DNA of 64,000 bases from Paulinella micropora (taxonomy: Eukaryota; Cercozoa; Imbricatea; Euglyphida), in NCBI GenBank assembly GCA_009731375.1, contig BJOX01000247.1, positions 252,168-316,167 on the forward strand, in the 5' to 3' direction. The notes under the pieces were generated by a model that saw nothing but the letters and a program-made list of their open reading frames with translations, searched no databases and had not been told where the DNA came from. The translations under genes were made by a program, and so were the position numbers. This document shows positions 17,734 to 28,025 of the stretch, one piece after another. How positions within the stretch are numbered: the first letter of the stretch is position 1; the number at the start of each line of letters is the position of its first letter.

Positions 17734-18545
17734 CAACATCTCCGACTCGACCTCAGCTTTTCCCCGTGGGGATTTCGGTGTGGTCACAACACTAGCCTGA
17801 GTTGTGCCACCTGAAGGTTGAGCGGGTGTGAGCGGTGTATTGGGACCGCCAAGGTTGCGCTGCAGGGTTTCGTTTCCCTGTGCGCCCTTGCTTGCAAGGT
17901 TGTGCACTGCTCGGAGTGGTCATTGTGATGTGGGGTGTCCCCTCTGGTGAGGTATGTATGTGATCGCACCTGAAGTTCGCTGCCTCAGATGGGTCTGGTT
18001 CGTCCAGCTGCTTCGCTTCGCGACGCCGGTCCGCCACCGGGCTAGCTGCCGGGGTCGTTCCGGCCGGACTATCCCGCGCGGATGGAGGGAGCCGTTGCCC
18101 TGCTCCCGCGATCGTCCGTAATCCTAGGTGTACTATCAGTATCACCAGGACCGAAGCCACGCACGCCAGGGAGGAATCCCAGATACTGCTCCACCAGATG
18201 TTCGGTGCCAAACATACACCGCCAGGTGCCTGTATCACGTATATTTCCGTGAGTTCGTATGTATATGTATATCTGTATGTCAGCCCAAGCACACCGAGCA
18301 ATGTGCAATGTGTGTGTTATTCTCATGTCGGTGTTCGACTCTCTGCTCGTTTTCAAACGCTGGTCAACAGCGTGACAACGCGGGTGCACCCATGCCCCGG
18401 TCATCTTTGCTGTCCGCGTGTTCCACCCTCGCCGTACTGCGCGATTTGCGGTGGTATGTAAATAGGGACATGTTATATTTCTTAGTGGTATAGATATGCT
18501 TATGTGTATACGTAGGGCCGTCGGGTGCCTTAGAGCCCCTTCCAT
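17734..18545 (-). pseudogene. Retrotransposon frames with a possible membrane segment
   Basis: Overlapping minus frames join integrase to the long 3' ORF. One (from 18301) has a hydrophobic run, SLACVASVLVILIVHLGL, flanked by Trp and Arg and followed by a Pro/Ser/Thr/Glu-rich low-complexity stretch. Sense appears to pass to the frame of 17907-17710 and then to the frame above. If the pieces belong together, the post-integrase protein would have an N-terminal membrane anchor, a disordered spacer and a large C-terminal domain. This is inference from a decayed copy. Confidence 0.4.
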
Positions 18546-19020
18546 TCAAACAAAGAGCAAACAAGAGCGAGCATAATATCTAAGACACTCTGTGGGGAAC
18601 AACTTATCATACACCACTCATGCCATTGCCGCGGGAGGCGGGTGTGCAACTCGAGAGGAGGTGGGTATAATGTGCAATGCCAACCACATCATCGGGCATT
18701 GCTGCGCGTCAACATAGTTAGCCCGAAGCTATTTCGACCCCTGGTGGAACACCAACTACTAGCCCGTCAAGATACCTTCAGGGCCGTCGCACCTCACGGA
18801 AGGTAAGGCAGGGTCTTTTCCCGTGTATCATGTCATGTTAGGCTCTCTTTTGCTATCTCTAAGAAGAATGGACTTAGGTAGTATTTTAACAGATATGGAG
18901 TCCAAAGCCGTGTCCCTTTCCTATGGCTAGTTTCTTGCTGTTGCTACCCAGTATTGGTCTTTGGATCTCGCATACTACCCGCGTTAAGTATGCTTGTGAG
19001 GTGTCACATGGCATGCTGGG

Positions 19021-19410
19021 CTAGGCTAGCTTGCGCCTCTTCGCCTGCCCTAATTTGGCTTTCTTATATTTGCCTGGTGGTGGTGCCCCGATGAAATGGG
19101 TCGCTATGCCCTCTGCTACTATCTCATCCCACACCCGTAGGGGGATTCGACCGTGCTGTAGATCGAAGGGGTAATCCAGCACCATCCTAGGCCACGCCTG
19201 TATTTGCCACGGCGTGTAGCCTTCGGACTTGTCCGTGATGCCTTTCCAGAACGTTTCGACTTGGTTGGAGTGGCGGTATACTGGATAAAAAGTCCGCGAT
19301 TCCGGCTCGTCGAGGTCCTGGTGTGATCGATAGAGCTGCAGTACGGGCGGCTCGGCTTTGATGACCTTGCTTGTGCGCGTGACCCGAGTCTGCGGCTCCC
19401 ATTCTCTCAC
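19021..19410 (-). CDS. Retrotransposon ORF after integrase, following an in-frame TAA
   Basis: 129 codons directly downstream of the integrase frame and in the same frame, separated by a single TAA. No ATG is near the start; the first codon after the stop is GTG. It reads like a genuine protein (WKGITDKSEGYTPWQIQAWP; a basic end KYKKAKLGQAKRRKLA). It could be the true C-terminus of Pol exposed by a nonsense mutation, or a readthrough extension. No domain recognised. Confidence 0.5.
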   Translation of the reverse strand: MREWEPQTRVTRTSKVIKAEPPVLQLYRSHQDLDEPESRTFYPVYRHSNQVETFWKGITDKSEGYTPWQIQAWPRMVLDYPFDLQHGRIPLRVWDEIVAEGIATHFIGAPPPGKYKKAKLGQAKRRKLA

Positions 19411-20947
19411 TTAAAGTTTCATGAGGAAGAAATCGTTGAGGCAATCGTCGCCGACATGTGCCTCTGGTGGCCGAAGAAGGTATATCTTTCCGACGTGCCA
19501 GTGCATGGTTTTCACGTCTTCGGCCGACCTCAGCTTTGATTCAGCTGGTGGGCGTCTCGGCACCGGTTCAACCTTCTCCTCCTGCTCCGACTGCAGGTGG
19601 TTGGTCGGTCCTAGCGCGATAACGTCCCACTCGGAAGTGTCGGCTTGTTCAGCCGCGACTTCTTCGGCCTCGTTATTATTCGGATCATTCCCCTCGGCTT
19701 CGGCCGGCAAGGGTTGTGTCGGGTTCTCTTTCGCCCCTGCCGTCTTGTCTCGGCGCTTGGGCGGCGGACGTAAACTGTTTTCCAGCTTCTGTACCGCTTT
19801 CGTTATCGTTTCGTTACGATCCAGCATGGGGTTAAAACGCATCAGCCGCCGTACGTGTACTACTAGCGTCTTACCCTTTCCCTGTATTCGGTATGTCAAA
19901 GCACCTACCTGTTCTACGACAGTGTAAGGGCCTTGCCACATCGGAAAGAGTTTGACGCTAACAAAGTTGGGTACCTGGGGTACGTACAGGAAGACTAAGT
20001 CCCCTTTATGGTATTCCCCCGACTCATACTTGACTTTGTTCGGCGTCTGCTGGTTTTGTTTGTGAGCCTCTTCGGCCCCGTGAGTGTCTGGCTTCCGCCA
20101 TAACTCGTAGGCGACAGGCCATCAACTCATCGTACTCCAAAAAGCCCCCTTCCGGGAGGTTTGGTAGCACCAGCTCCTCCGGAATCCTCAAGTGCTGCCC
20201 GTATACCAGGAGATTGGGGGAAGCGCCAGTGGCTTTTCCACCCAATGCCCTCGATGCGGTGTTGTTCACGGAGAACACAAAAGACGGTAAGGCCTTATGC
20301 CATATGTGCTGATTATCGCGACAATACTGCTGGAGCGCGGCCTTGAGCGGTCTATGGACCCTCTCAATTTTGCCGTTGCTCTCTGGTGAATATGCAGTTA
20401 CGTATTTCCACTTAAAGCCCCACACTGTGGACAGCCGAGCGGAGAGTTCGTTTGTAAACTCCGATTCCCGATCGCTGTACACATTTTTCGGCACTCCGGT
20501 ATATCGGAAGACATGGTCGACCAGGGCCTCGCATGTCGATTCCGCATCCTTTTCCACAACTGGTACCGCGAACACATAGTTCGAGAAGCGGTCTATGGCT
20601 GTCAGGATGTACCGATAATTGTGGGTCTCCGCTCGCGGTAGCGGTCCTACGTAATCAACATGCAAAGTTTCAAACAGGTTCTCAACAAGCTTGTATTCAC
20701 CATAGAGGCCTCTCTGAGCGTTGTTGTGTGGTGTCTAAGACTTGGTTTGCTTGCAGTGTTCGCATGTGTCGACTGTGTCGGCGATGGATTTCTGCATGCC
20801 ATGCCACCAAAACCTGCGTGAAATAAACCATGACATTTTATCCCTTCCCGTGTGTGAGTTGAGAGCAGAGCGGTGAGTGGCTAAAAGGATCGCCTTGCGT
20901 AACTGGGTTGGTACCCTGTGGTCCACTTTGAAGGCGTCTTTTCCCAC
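19411..20947 (-). pseudogene. int: Integrase of the Ty3/gypsy element
   Basis: The integrase inserts the cDNA into host DNA. The zinc-binding HHCC module lies in the 20947-20735 frame (H..H with HTG, then CEHCKQTKS; FWWHGMQ between). The catalytic core is in the 20665-20024 frame: Asp in HVDYVG, Asp in YSDRESEF and Glu in NGKIERVHR, spaced D-60-D-35-E as expected for retroviral-type integrases. The C-terminal part in the 19941-19411 frame has the GPY-type signature MWQGPYTVVEQVGALTYRIQ, preceded in another frame by YHKGDLVFLYVPQ. The three pieces are in different frames, so the gene is broken at about 20700 and 20030. The last 100 residues before TAA are acidic and low complexity. No chromodomain recognised. 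Confidence 0.88.
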
Positions 20948-21421
20948 TTACCGCCTGCCCCTTATAACACAGGAGGTTATCATGCCAGGTCATCGTTTTC
21001 TTATGGGCTCTCTTATTTCTCTCGTCTCAGGGTTTGCTATCGGGTCAATAGCGTGAGCAATGAAGGGGCCCCATTCCTTAGAGCTCTTCGCCAACTGACC
21101 AAACACCTCGGGGCTCGCCACCGTCATATCCATGTCATCCAGCTGGAGAGCACTGGTGACTAGGCTTACAGGCCCCCTTGTTCGGTGTGTTTGCTCGCAG
21201 CCGCGATAATCGCCGACCGTTCAGGGTGAACATGCTGGGGTACTCAGAACGACTGCGTCTTATCCGCGAAATGCGTTAAAGGAGTGTTCATGTTCATGGG
21301 TCTGACCGGGCTTTATATCCCCCTCGCTGAGGATGTCCGACTGGGTGTCGATCTCCTCCAGCAGGTCTTGCCAGTCCTCAAGCCAATGATGACTGGACGG
21401 CCACGGAGCATACAGCAGATT

Positions 21422-21929
21422 TCAAAGACACGTTGCCGGCGGGGATGGCATACATGGCCACCAACGCGCAAAGCTCGACACCGGGATATAGACCCGATTC
21501 TCAGGCTGAACTGTTGGACCAGCTGCAATGCATACGTCGCGTGTGCTGCGCGCAACACGAAGCGTCCATCCGACTAGGCAGGCCGTGGGAGTTTCTAATG
21601 CAAAGCGGTCTAATCCGTCGCCTACGGAGCCTTTCACCCGAGGCATCCGTGATAGGCTATCTGGGACCGTATTTTCCTTACCTTTAATGTACTCGATGGT
21701 GAAATCATACAAGGCCAGCTCCGACTGCTATCGGGCAGTCGTCCCGTATGTTCTCGGTCCATGAGCCATCTAAGGTTGGCGTGATCTGTTTGAACTAATA
21801 TGTTCGGAGCACCCCACAAGTACTCCCTCAGCCGACTGAACGCTCAAACTATCGCCAACGTATCGCGTTGTCTGGTGCAGTAGTTGACTTGTTCGGGCGT
21901 CAACTTCTTGCTGACGAACATGGTATATA
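21422..21929 (-). pseudogene. RNase H C-terminal half and connection
   Basis: Right after the CACTA-like insertion the minus strand reads SKKLTPEQVNYCTRQRDTLA, then REYLWGAPNILVQTDHANLRW and IEYIKGKENTVPDSLSRMPR. These are the usual late RNase H motifs of gypsy elements (TDH.NL.WL; KGK.N.V.DSLSR). They continue the RNase H begun at 26089-26763 before the insertion. Internal stops and a frame change near 21700 show decay. 20950-21420 holds no further recognisable motif. Confidence 0.85.
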
Positions 21930-22422
21930 CACTACCGTTTCAAATGCGACAAAATTTGTCAGGAACAAGTGAACCATTTTTCCTATTGTTGACAAATTTT
22001 TTTTCTTTTTGTCAGGATCTGACGGATTTTTTTTCGTTTGTCAGGATCTGACAAATTTTTTCTGTTTGTCAGGATCTGACAAATTTTTATTTCCCGGGAA
22101 AATGACTTTTTGTCTGGTTCCGGCAAATTTTGCCGGGTCTAGGAAAAGTCACATTTTGCCGGGACCCGGCAAAAATTGTAAAGTATAGGAAAAAATCGCC
22201 GGATCCCGGCAAAATATTTCTCACCGGTTCTGGGAAAATTGCCGAGTCTAGGGAAAATTCACCTGGTCCCGGCAAATTATTTTCGCCAGGTCCCGGGAAA
22301 AATTGCCGGGTCCTGGGAAATCTTTCTGGGTCCCGGAAGTGCTTAGTGACATCATGTGGTCCGGCCCGGAGGTACACTAACTGAAATTCAGACAAATCAA
22401 AAGTACACGTTTATTTACTCAC

Positions 22423-23048
22423 TCACGAGCAATCAAAGCTTATATTTTTCTTATATATTGTAGCAAATAGCAGAACTCTCTCCCAGCTTGTCTGAGTTAA
22501 TCTTTTCGCTCTGTGCTGCTTTCTCTCTCCATCATCAAACACCTCGGTTCCCAGCCTGAAGTCCCAATTTTGGACCTTACCTGTGTAGGGCTCTTTCTGC
22601 TCTCTGGTATTTGTAAACATCTTTCCCCATCTTTGAGTGCAACAAAACACGGGTAAAAAACGGGGGGTGTAGTAGGAAATGAATTAATTTCTGTATAGTC
22701 ATTCCCCCAAAAATGAACAATGTGCCACTGTCCTTTATCTGCCGGCACATGTACAGAATTATGCAACACATCAGAAACTAATACTATCGCTTGCTTGCTA
22801 CCTAACATACTTTGCTCGTACGACGAAGAGAGGCAAGAAGAAAATTCTTGGGCTGCCACGTCTGTGGGAATTTCCTCCTCCAGACAAGGGCGCAGGTATT
22901 CGACGACGTAGCCTTTAGTCCACTCCAGGTCACCTGGCATGGGCAAGAAAAACATTCGGCTCATGTCCATTCCCGTGAGAGTTAGTCTAAGCAAACAGCA
23001 ACAGGAAGAGGACACGAAAAGTCCCGTGAAATTTTTTGAGTCCTGCAA
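22423..23048 (-). pseudogene. Possible captured gene fragment inside the CACTA-like element
   Basis: The only part of the element with protein-like composition. The 23048-22497 frame contains DLEWTKGYVVEYLRPCLEEE and QAIVLVSDVLHNSVHVPADK. Near 22600 the better sense passes to the frame ending at 22423 (GKVQNWDFRLGTEVFDDGER). CACTA elements often carry host gene pieces, so transduplication is plausible. I do not recognise the family. It may be two exons or one frameshifted exon; no splice pair is convincing. Confidence 0.4.
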
Positions 23049-23299
23049 AATTTTTGGGGGTTCAGGAAATTTATTCCGGGTCCTGAAAAATTATTCCGGG
23101 TCCTGAAAAGTTATTCCGGGTCCTGAAAGATTTTTGCAGGTTCCGGGAAAATTTGTCAACAACAGGTCCCGGCGCATAACCCCAGGTAGAGCCAGGCAGG
23201 AGGTAAGACCAGGAGAATGCATTACGTGAGACAGAGAGAGAGAGAGAGAGAAAGAGAAAAAGGTAGTGGTAGGGTAGCAATAAGGTAGGGTACGGCACA

Positions 23300-23329
23300 G
23301 TCTAGCAGCAGGAGTAGTAGTAGTAGTAG

Positions 23330-23383
<54 letters not shown>

Positions 23384-23567
23384 CCTCCGCCTGAGTTTCA
23401 ACATTGTATACGTGGATATATATGTAATTAACTATAATGTGTAATTGCATGATGGATACGCAAATGCTTTAATGTAATGAATTGATGTAATATGCATAGA
23501 TGTCGACCAAGTCGATCAATCATAATCCAGACGGGGGTTAAAAGCAAATACCCAGAAACAGCACAGC

Positions 23568-23634
<67 letters not shown>

Positions 23635-23815
23635 AATCCCATGCTGCATTGCCAAAAGGTAGATGTAAACCATAACCGAGGATAGATGATTTTTTACAAT
23701 ATTACATCAATTCATATAGTATTACATTAATACATTTGCGTATCCATTATGCAATTACACATTATAGTTAATTACATATACATCCAAGTATACAATGTTG
23801 AAACTCAGGCGGAGG

Positions 23816-23879
<64 letters not shown>

Positions 23880-23880
23880 C
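23300..23880. repeat. Nested inverted repeat flanked by TAG/CTA arrays
   Basis: The left arm (about 23384-23500) and right arm (about 23696-23817) are reverse complements over roughly 110 bases with few mismatches: CCTCCGCCTGAGTTTCAAC left, GTTGAAACTCAGGCGGAGG right. Each arm is bounded outside by a trinucleotide array, (TAG)n left and (CTA)n right, that extends the palindrome. The 190-base loop contains (GA)n. Confidence 0.88.
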
Positions 23881-24149
23881 AAGAGCAGGAAATGTTTTTC
23901 GGGTCCCGGCAATTTTTTCTGGATCCCGGGAAATTTTTTCTGGATCTAGGAAATTTTTTTTGGATGTCAAAAAACTTTTCCGGATTCCGGAAATTTTTTC
24001 CGTATGTCGGAAAACTTTTCCGGATCCCGGAAATTTCTTTGGATATTTTTCAGGTTCCGAAAAACTTTTCCGGGTCCTGAAAATTTCCCAGGATATTTTT
24101 CAGGCTCCGAAAAACTTTCCCGGATCTCGAAAATTTTTCCCAGGTATCG

Positions 24150-24177
24150 AACCGACCGACCGACCAGACCAGAGGGA

Positions 24178-24225
<48 letters not shown>

Positions 24226-24335
24226 CAACCAAGCAACCAAGCAACCAAGCAACCAAGCAACCAAGCAACCAAGCAACCAAGCAACCAAGCAACCAAGCAA
24301 CCAACCAACCAACCAACCGACCGACCGACCGACCA

Positions 24336-24377
<42 letters not shown>

Positions 24378-24400
24378 GAGGTCAAGAGAGAGAGAGAGAG
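24150..24400. repeat. GA and CAAGCAAC/CAACC arrays inside the CACTA-like element
   Basis: (GA)n at 24172-24224, then (CAAGCAAC)n and (CAAC)(GACC)n to about 24332, then (GA)n again to 24400. Confidence 0.9.
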
Positions 24401-26088
24401 CTTACCGTTTTAACAACGTCTTAAACGCTCTTTCTCCGCGCTCGCTCGATTCTGCAGCCCAAAAAACAAAAATCCCAGTAACACGCCTGAAAAAAAAACT
24501 AACAACAGCAGCAGCAACAAGCCAACAAGTTGCACAAAAGTGATGTAGAAGCAAATTGTTCCATGCATTGCAATAGCAAAAGGAGGCAAAAAGAAACCCA
24601 CCTTCCATTTTGTAAAGGGAGCTGTTGAGAATTTTGGGGTTGCTTGAAACTGAACCAAAAGCACATGGTCAAAAAACCCTGAACTTTGCACTTTCCGGTT
24701 TTTTTTGAACAGTGCAATTTTTCTTCCGATGCCACCACCCACCTGAAATTTTTTATTGCAGATTCTGATAGCGCCTGGCCTGAAACATCGAATGTAACTT
24801 TTCCCGGCCAGAACGGACCAGCCGTTTTTGCAGGGGAATTGCGCAAAGTTTCGCCGCCAGAATCCTGCCACCACAAAAATTAGGTGCTTTTTACCACCAG
24901 AAAACATTTGCAGGGTTCTGACAATTTTTTCCTATATACAGCAACTTTTTCCAGATCCTGAAGAAGTTTCTCGGGATTCGGCAGGTTTGTCCACTTCTCG
25001 ACAATTTTTGTCAAGTCCTGAAAATAATTGCCTACTCCAGGAAAATTATTTATTTTCTGGGTCCCGGCAAAGTTTGCCGGAACCAGGACAAATCGTCAGG
25101 TTCAGGAAAAGCAAAATATATTTCCAAATCCTGAAAAATATTGAGGTACTGACAATTTTTTCCAGGAAATGAAAATATTTTCAGCTCTCGACAATTTTTG
25201 TCAGGTCCTGAAAATAATTGCCTACTCCAGGAAAATTATTACTTTTGCCGGTCCCGGAAAATTTCGCCGGAACCAGGAAAAATTGTCAGGTTCAGGAAAA
25301 GCAACATACCAGCACATTTTGCCGGATCCAAATCCTGAAAAATGTTTGAGGTACTGACAAATTTTTCCAGGAAATGAAAATATTTTCAGCTCTCGACAAT
25401 TTTTGTCAGGTCCTGAAAAACATTGCCTACTCCAGGAAAAATATTTATTTTCCGGGTCCCGGCAAATTTTGCCGAAAACAGCAACAAATTGTCAGAGCCC
25501 AACTACTTTTGCTGCTTGTAGCAACAAAAAAAAGAAAACCCCTGAACCAAGAAAAATTTTCCGGAACCAGTGAAGAAATAAATATTTGCCGGGTCCCGAC
25601 CAAATGTGTCAGGATCCGGAAAAAAGTGCCGGGTCCGGCAAAATGTGTCAGGTATCGAAATAATATTTTTTCCAGGCGCGCAAAACTTTTTCCAGGATCT
25701 GACTTTTTTTTTTTTGTCGGGTCCCGACAAAAACAATTTCTCTGTTCATTTGCCGGGACCCGACCAAAAAAAAACAAAGTCAGATCCTGGAAAAAAAAGC
25801 CGGGTCCAGACAAAATTTGTCAGGCATGGGAATAATATTTTTGTCAAGGCACGCAAAACTTGTTCCAGGACCTGACATTTTTTTTTGGGGGGGGGGGGGT
25901 CCCGACTAAGTTTTGTCAGTTCCTGGCAAAACAATTTGTCGGGCCCGACAAAATTTTGTCAGATATGACAAGTTTGTCCGGGACCCGACAAAAATTTGTC
26001 GGGTCCAGGAAAAAATTGTCATACCTGGAAATTTTTGTCGAACACCAACAAAAATTGTCAACACCTGAAAAAAATAAGTCGCTATTTG

Positions 26089-27400
26089 TCACCGTAGTGT
26101 GATCGGTCTCAACTGTTTGTGGTCAGAATCGTATTGCTGTAAGACGGCCCCGACCGCGTATTTCGACGCGTCGGTTGCTACAACAAAACGCTTTTCAAAG
26201 TCGGGGAGAACCAAGACCGATCCGCCCTCTGTGAGGGGGTCTCGTGTCAACGCTTCCTTGAGCTTTGTGTATACCTGCGCCGCCTTTGGCGGCCATTTGT
26301 CATCCGGGTCGCCGTGAAGGCAGAAGTCCCGTAATGGTTTGACGAAGTCCTGGAAGCTCGGGATAAATTTCGAGTACACCTGTGCCATACAGAGGAAGGA
26401 GTGCAGCGCTGTGCGTGTGTTTGGGCGTGGAAGCGAACGGATAGCGTCCCGCTTCTCCGGCTTCAACACGATTACCCCATCCTTGACTCTGTACCCTAGA
26501 TAATCGATGTGGTCCTTAGCGAACGAACACTTCTCTAGGTTCAACCTGAGGCCGAAGGCTTCTAGGCGTCTCAAGATGTCCGACACGTGAGCCAGGTGCT
26601 CCGCTTCTGTCTTTGAATAAATAACGATATCATCGATGTAACAAAAGCTATACTGGTTGGTATGTCCGTAAGTTTCGGTGAACTTCGGATCACCGTACTT
26701 CGGGTCGGACAGAGCTTGATTCATGCAATCCTGAAAGATAGCCGGGGCGGTTTTCAATCCCATCGGGAGGACTGTCCACGGGTACAGTCTCCCGCCGACA
26801 GTGCCCGACTCTCCACATCCAAAGGGATGTTCCAGAATCCATTCTTCAAGTCTAGCTTTGTAAAGAACTTAGCATCCCGGAGTCGGTTGAGGCCATCCCG
26901 CATACGGGGTATTGGTGCCTCAACGCTCTTGATGATCTTATTGAGCCTCGTGTAATTAATTGATGCAAACGAACCGGTGATCGGTATTCCGACTATGACG
27001 GTTCTATAAGCCGTTTAGCCAACATATCTTGGATCATTTCCTCGCAGATCTGCTCCTCCTTGTAACTGAGGCGCGATCCACGGAGACGAGGCATCGTCTG
27101 TCCCACTTGTCGCTCTATCTTACCAGCAGTGTGCGTCACGCCGCCGGCTACAAGGGGTCCAAAAAGTGTCTTATTCTTCAGAAACTGAGCCTTGAGATCC
27201 CGAACAAAGTCTGGTGACCCTGACTGTCGCGCCACGACTTCGTCGATGATCTCTTCGACCGGTTTCTGGTCTCTCGGGTCATTCGGGTACTCTAAGATGG
27301 AGTCCGGATCCTCAACCTCATCCTTCGCGTCCCTGCCTGGGTATCGCGTGGTGGACTGGTTGTCCCATGTTGCAAAATCTTTGAAGTTCTACTAACATAT
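26089..27400 (-). pseudogene. pol: Reverse transcriptase and RNase H N-terminal half
   Basis: Copies element RNA into DNA. From 27235 the frame gives the RT entry motif ending AKRLIEPS, then decays. Around 26950-26830 another frame reads FASINYTRLNKIIKSVEAPI and FFTKLDLKNGFWNIPLDVES, containing the first catalytic Asp. From 26763 it reads MGLKTAPAIFQD, then YIDDIVIYS (the second catalytic pair), DYLGYRV and the RNase H start VVATDASKYAVGAVLQQ with its catalytic Asp. The loop between FQD and YIDD carries about 18 extra residues (PKYGDPKFTETYGHTNQY) compared with typical gypsy RTs. At least three frameshifts separate the parts. The RNase H is interrupted at 26099 by the CACTA-like element. Confidence 0.92.
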
Positions 27401-28025
27401 CGGCGTATTGTTTCGCTGCCGACTTGTGAAAGAACCCCGGAAAGATCTGAAAGGCAATCTCCCGCATGTCATCCACCTTTCGGGTCAGTAGTTCGGTTCT
27501 GTATGCCAGACCATCCTGCCTTGATCCTAATCGGAATGCCATGAGTGGTTTAGCCTGTCGACTAGGTATTGGGATTGGGTCATCGACCACCCTATCCAAT
27601 ACATCCCTCCACCACATCACGGTGGGGTGTATCGGTAGTATAATGGTGATGTCTTCGCCCCGATCCAACCTGTCAGCCAAATGTTTCGGCACCTTCGACA
27701 GGTTCTCGGGCTGTATAGGCTCCGATCCCTTGTACCATAGTTTTAACTTTTCCATCACATTATCGTCCTCTGTGAGGCGTTTAGATGCATGGAAAACCAA
27801 GCTCGATTTGATTATTATGAATTCATGTGGCCGTTTCTGCCCACCCCCATAATATAGGTAGGTTTTGTCAAAGCCGTGCCATGATTCATCCTGCTTCCGC
27901 AGCAGCAAGATTTGGGCCTCGCGCTCAGCTGCTAAATCCTCTAAGCCTGCCCATGGGCCGGTCAGCTCCGGGACATAAACATTCGTGTATACCCATGCTG
28001 TCCAGCGGGCGTAACACGCTGCTGT
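27318..28025 (-). CDS. Pol linker between protease and RT, -1 frame to gag-pro
   Basis: The frame opens near 28025, overlaps the end of the gag-protease frame (stop at about 27962) by about 60 bases in the -1 frame, and runs to 27318. It reads coherently through the overlap (VYVPELTGPWAGLEDLAAER), so sense moves -1 here, either by programmed frameshift or by mutation. No clear slippery heptamer is seen. The remainder (196 residues from 27908) is not a recognised domain. Sense then shifts again (+1) near 27330 into the RT frame. Confidence 0.55.
   Translation of the reverse strand, partial: TAACYARWTAWVYTNVYVPELTGPWAGLEDLAAEREAQILLLRKQDESWHGFDKTYLYYGGGQKRPHEFIIIKSSLVFHASKRLTEDDNVMEKLKLWYKGSEPIQPENLSKVPKHLADRLDRGEDITIILPIHPTVMWWRDVLDRVVDDPIPIPSRQAKPLMAFRLGSRQDGLAYRTELLTRKVDDMREIAFQIFPGFFHKSAAKQYADMLVELQRFCNMGQPVHHAIPRQGREG

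Larger units (their letters stand above)
21930..26099. mobile_element. CACTA-like DNA transposon inserted in RNase H
   Basis: The boundaries are where RNase H coding stops and resumes. The termini form imperfect inverted repeats of about 21 bases: CACTACCGTTTCAAATGCGAC on the left and, reverse-complemented, CACTACGGTGACAAATAGCGAC on the right. CACTAC ends are typical of the CACTA (En/Spm) superfamily. Most of the interior is a field of degenerate 15-25 base motifs (GTCGGGTCCCGACAAAA, TTTTCCGGGTCCCGG and relatives) in both orientations, like the subterminal repeats of CACTA elements but unusually extensive. No transposase is seen, so it is non-autonomous. A 3-bp target duplication is not evident (ATA left, TGA right). 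Confidence 0.72.

Noticed and set aside
21927-26102. A clean target-site duplication for the CACTA-like element
   Set aside because: The three bases on each side (ATA and TGA) do not match, and shifting the ends by one base does not help.
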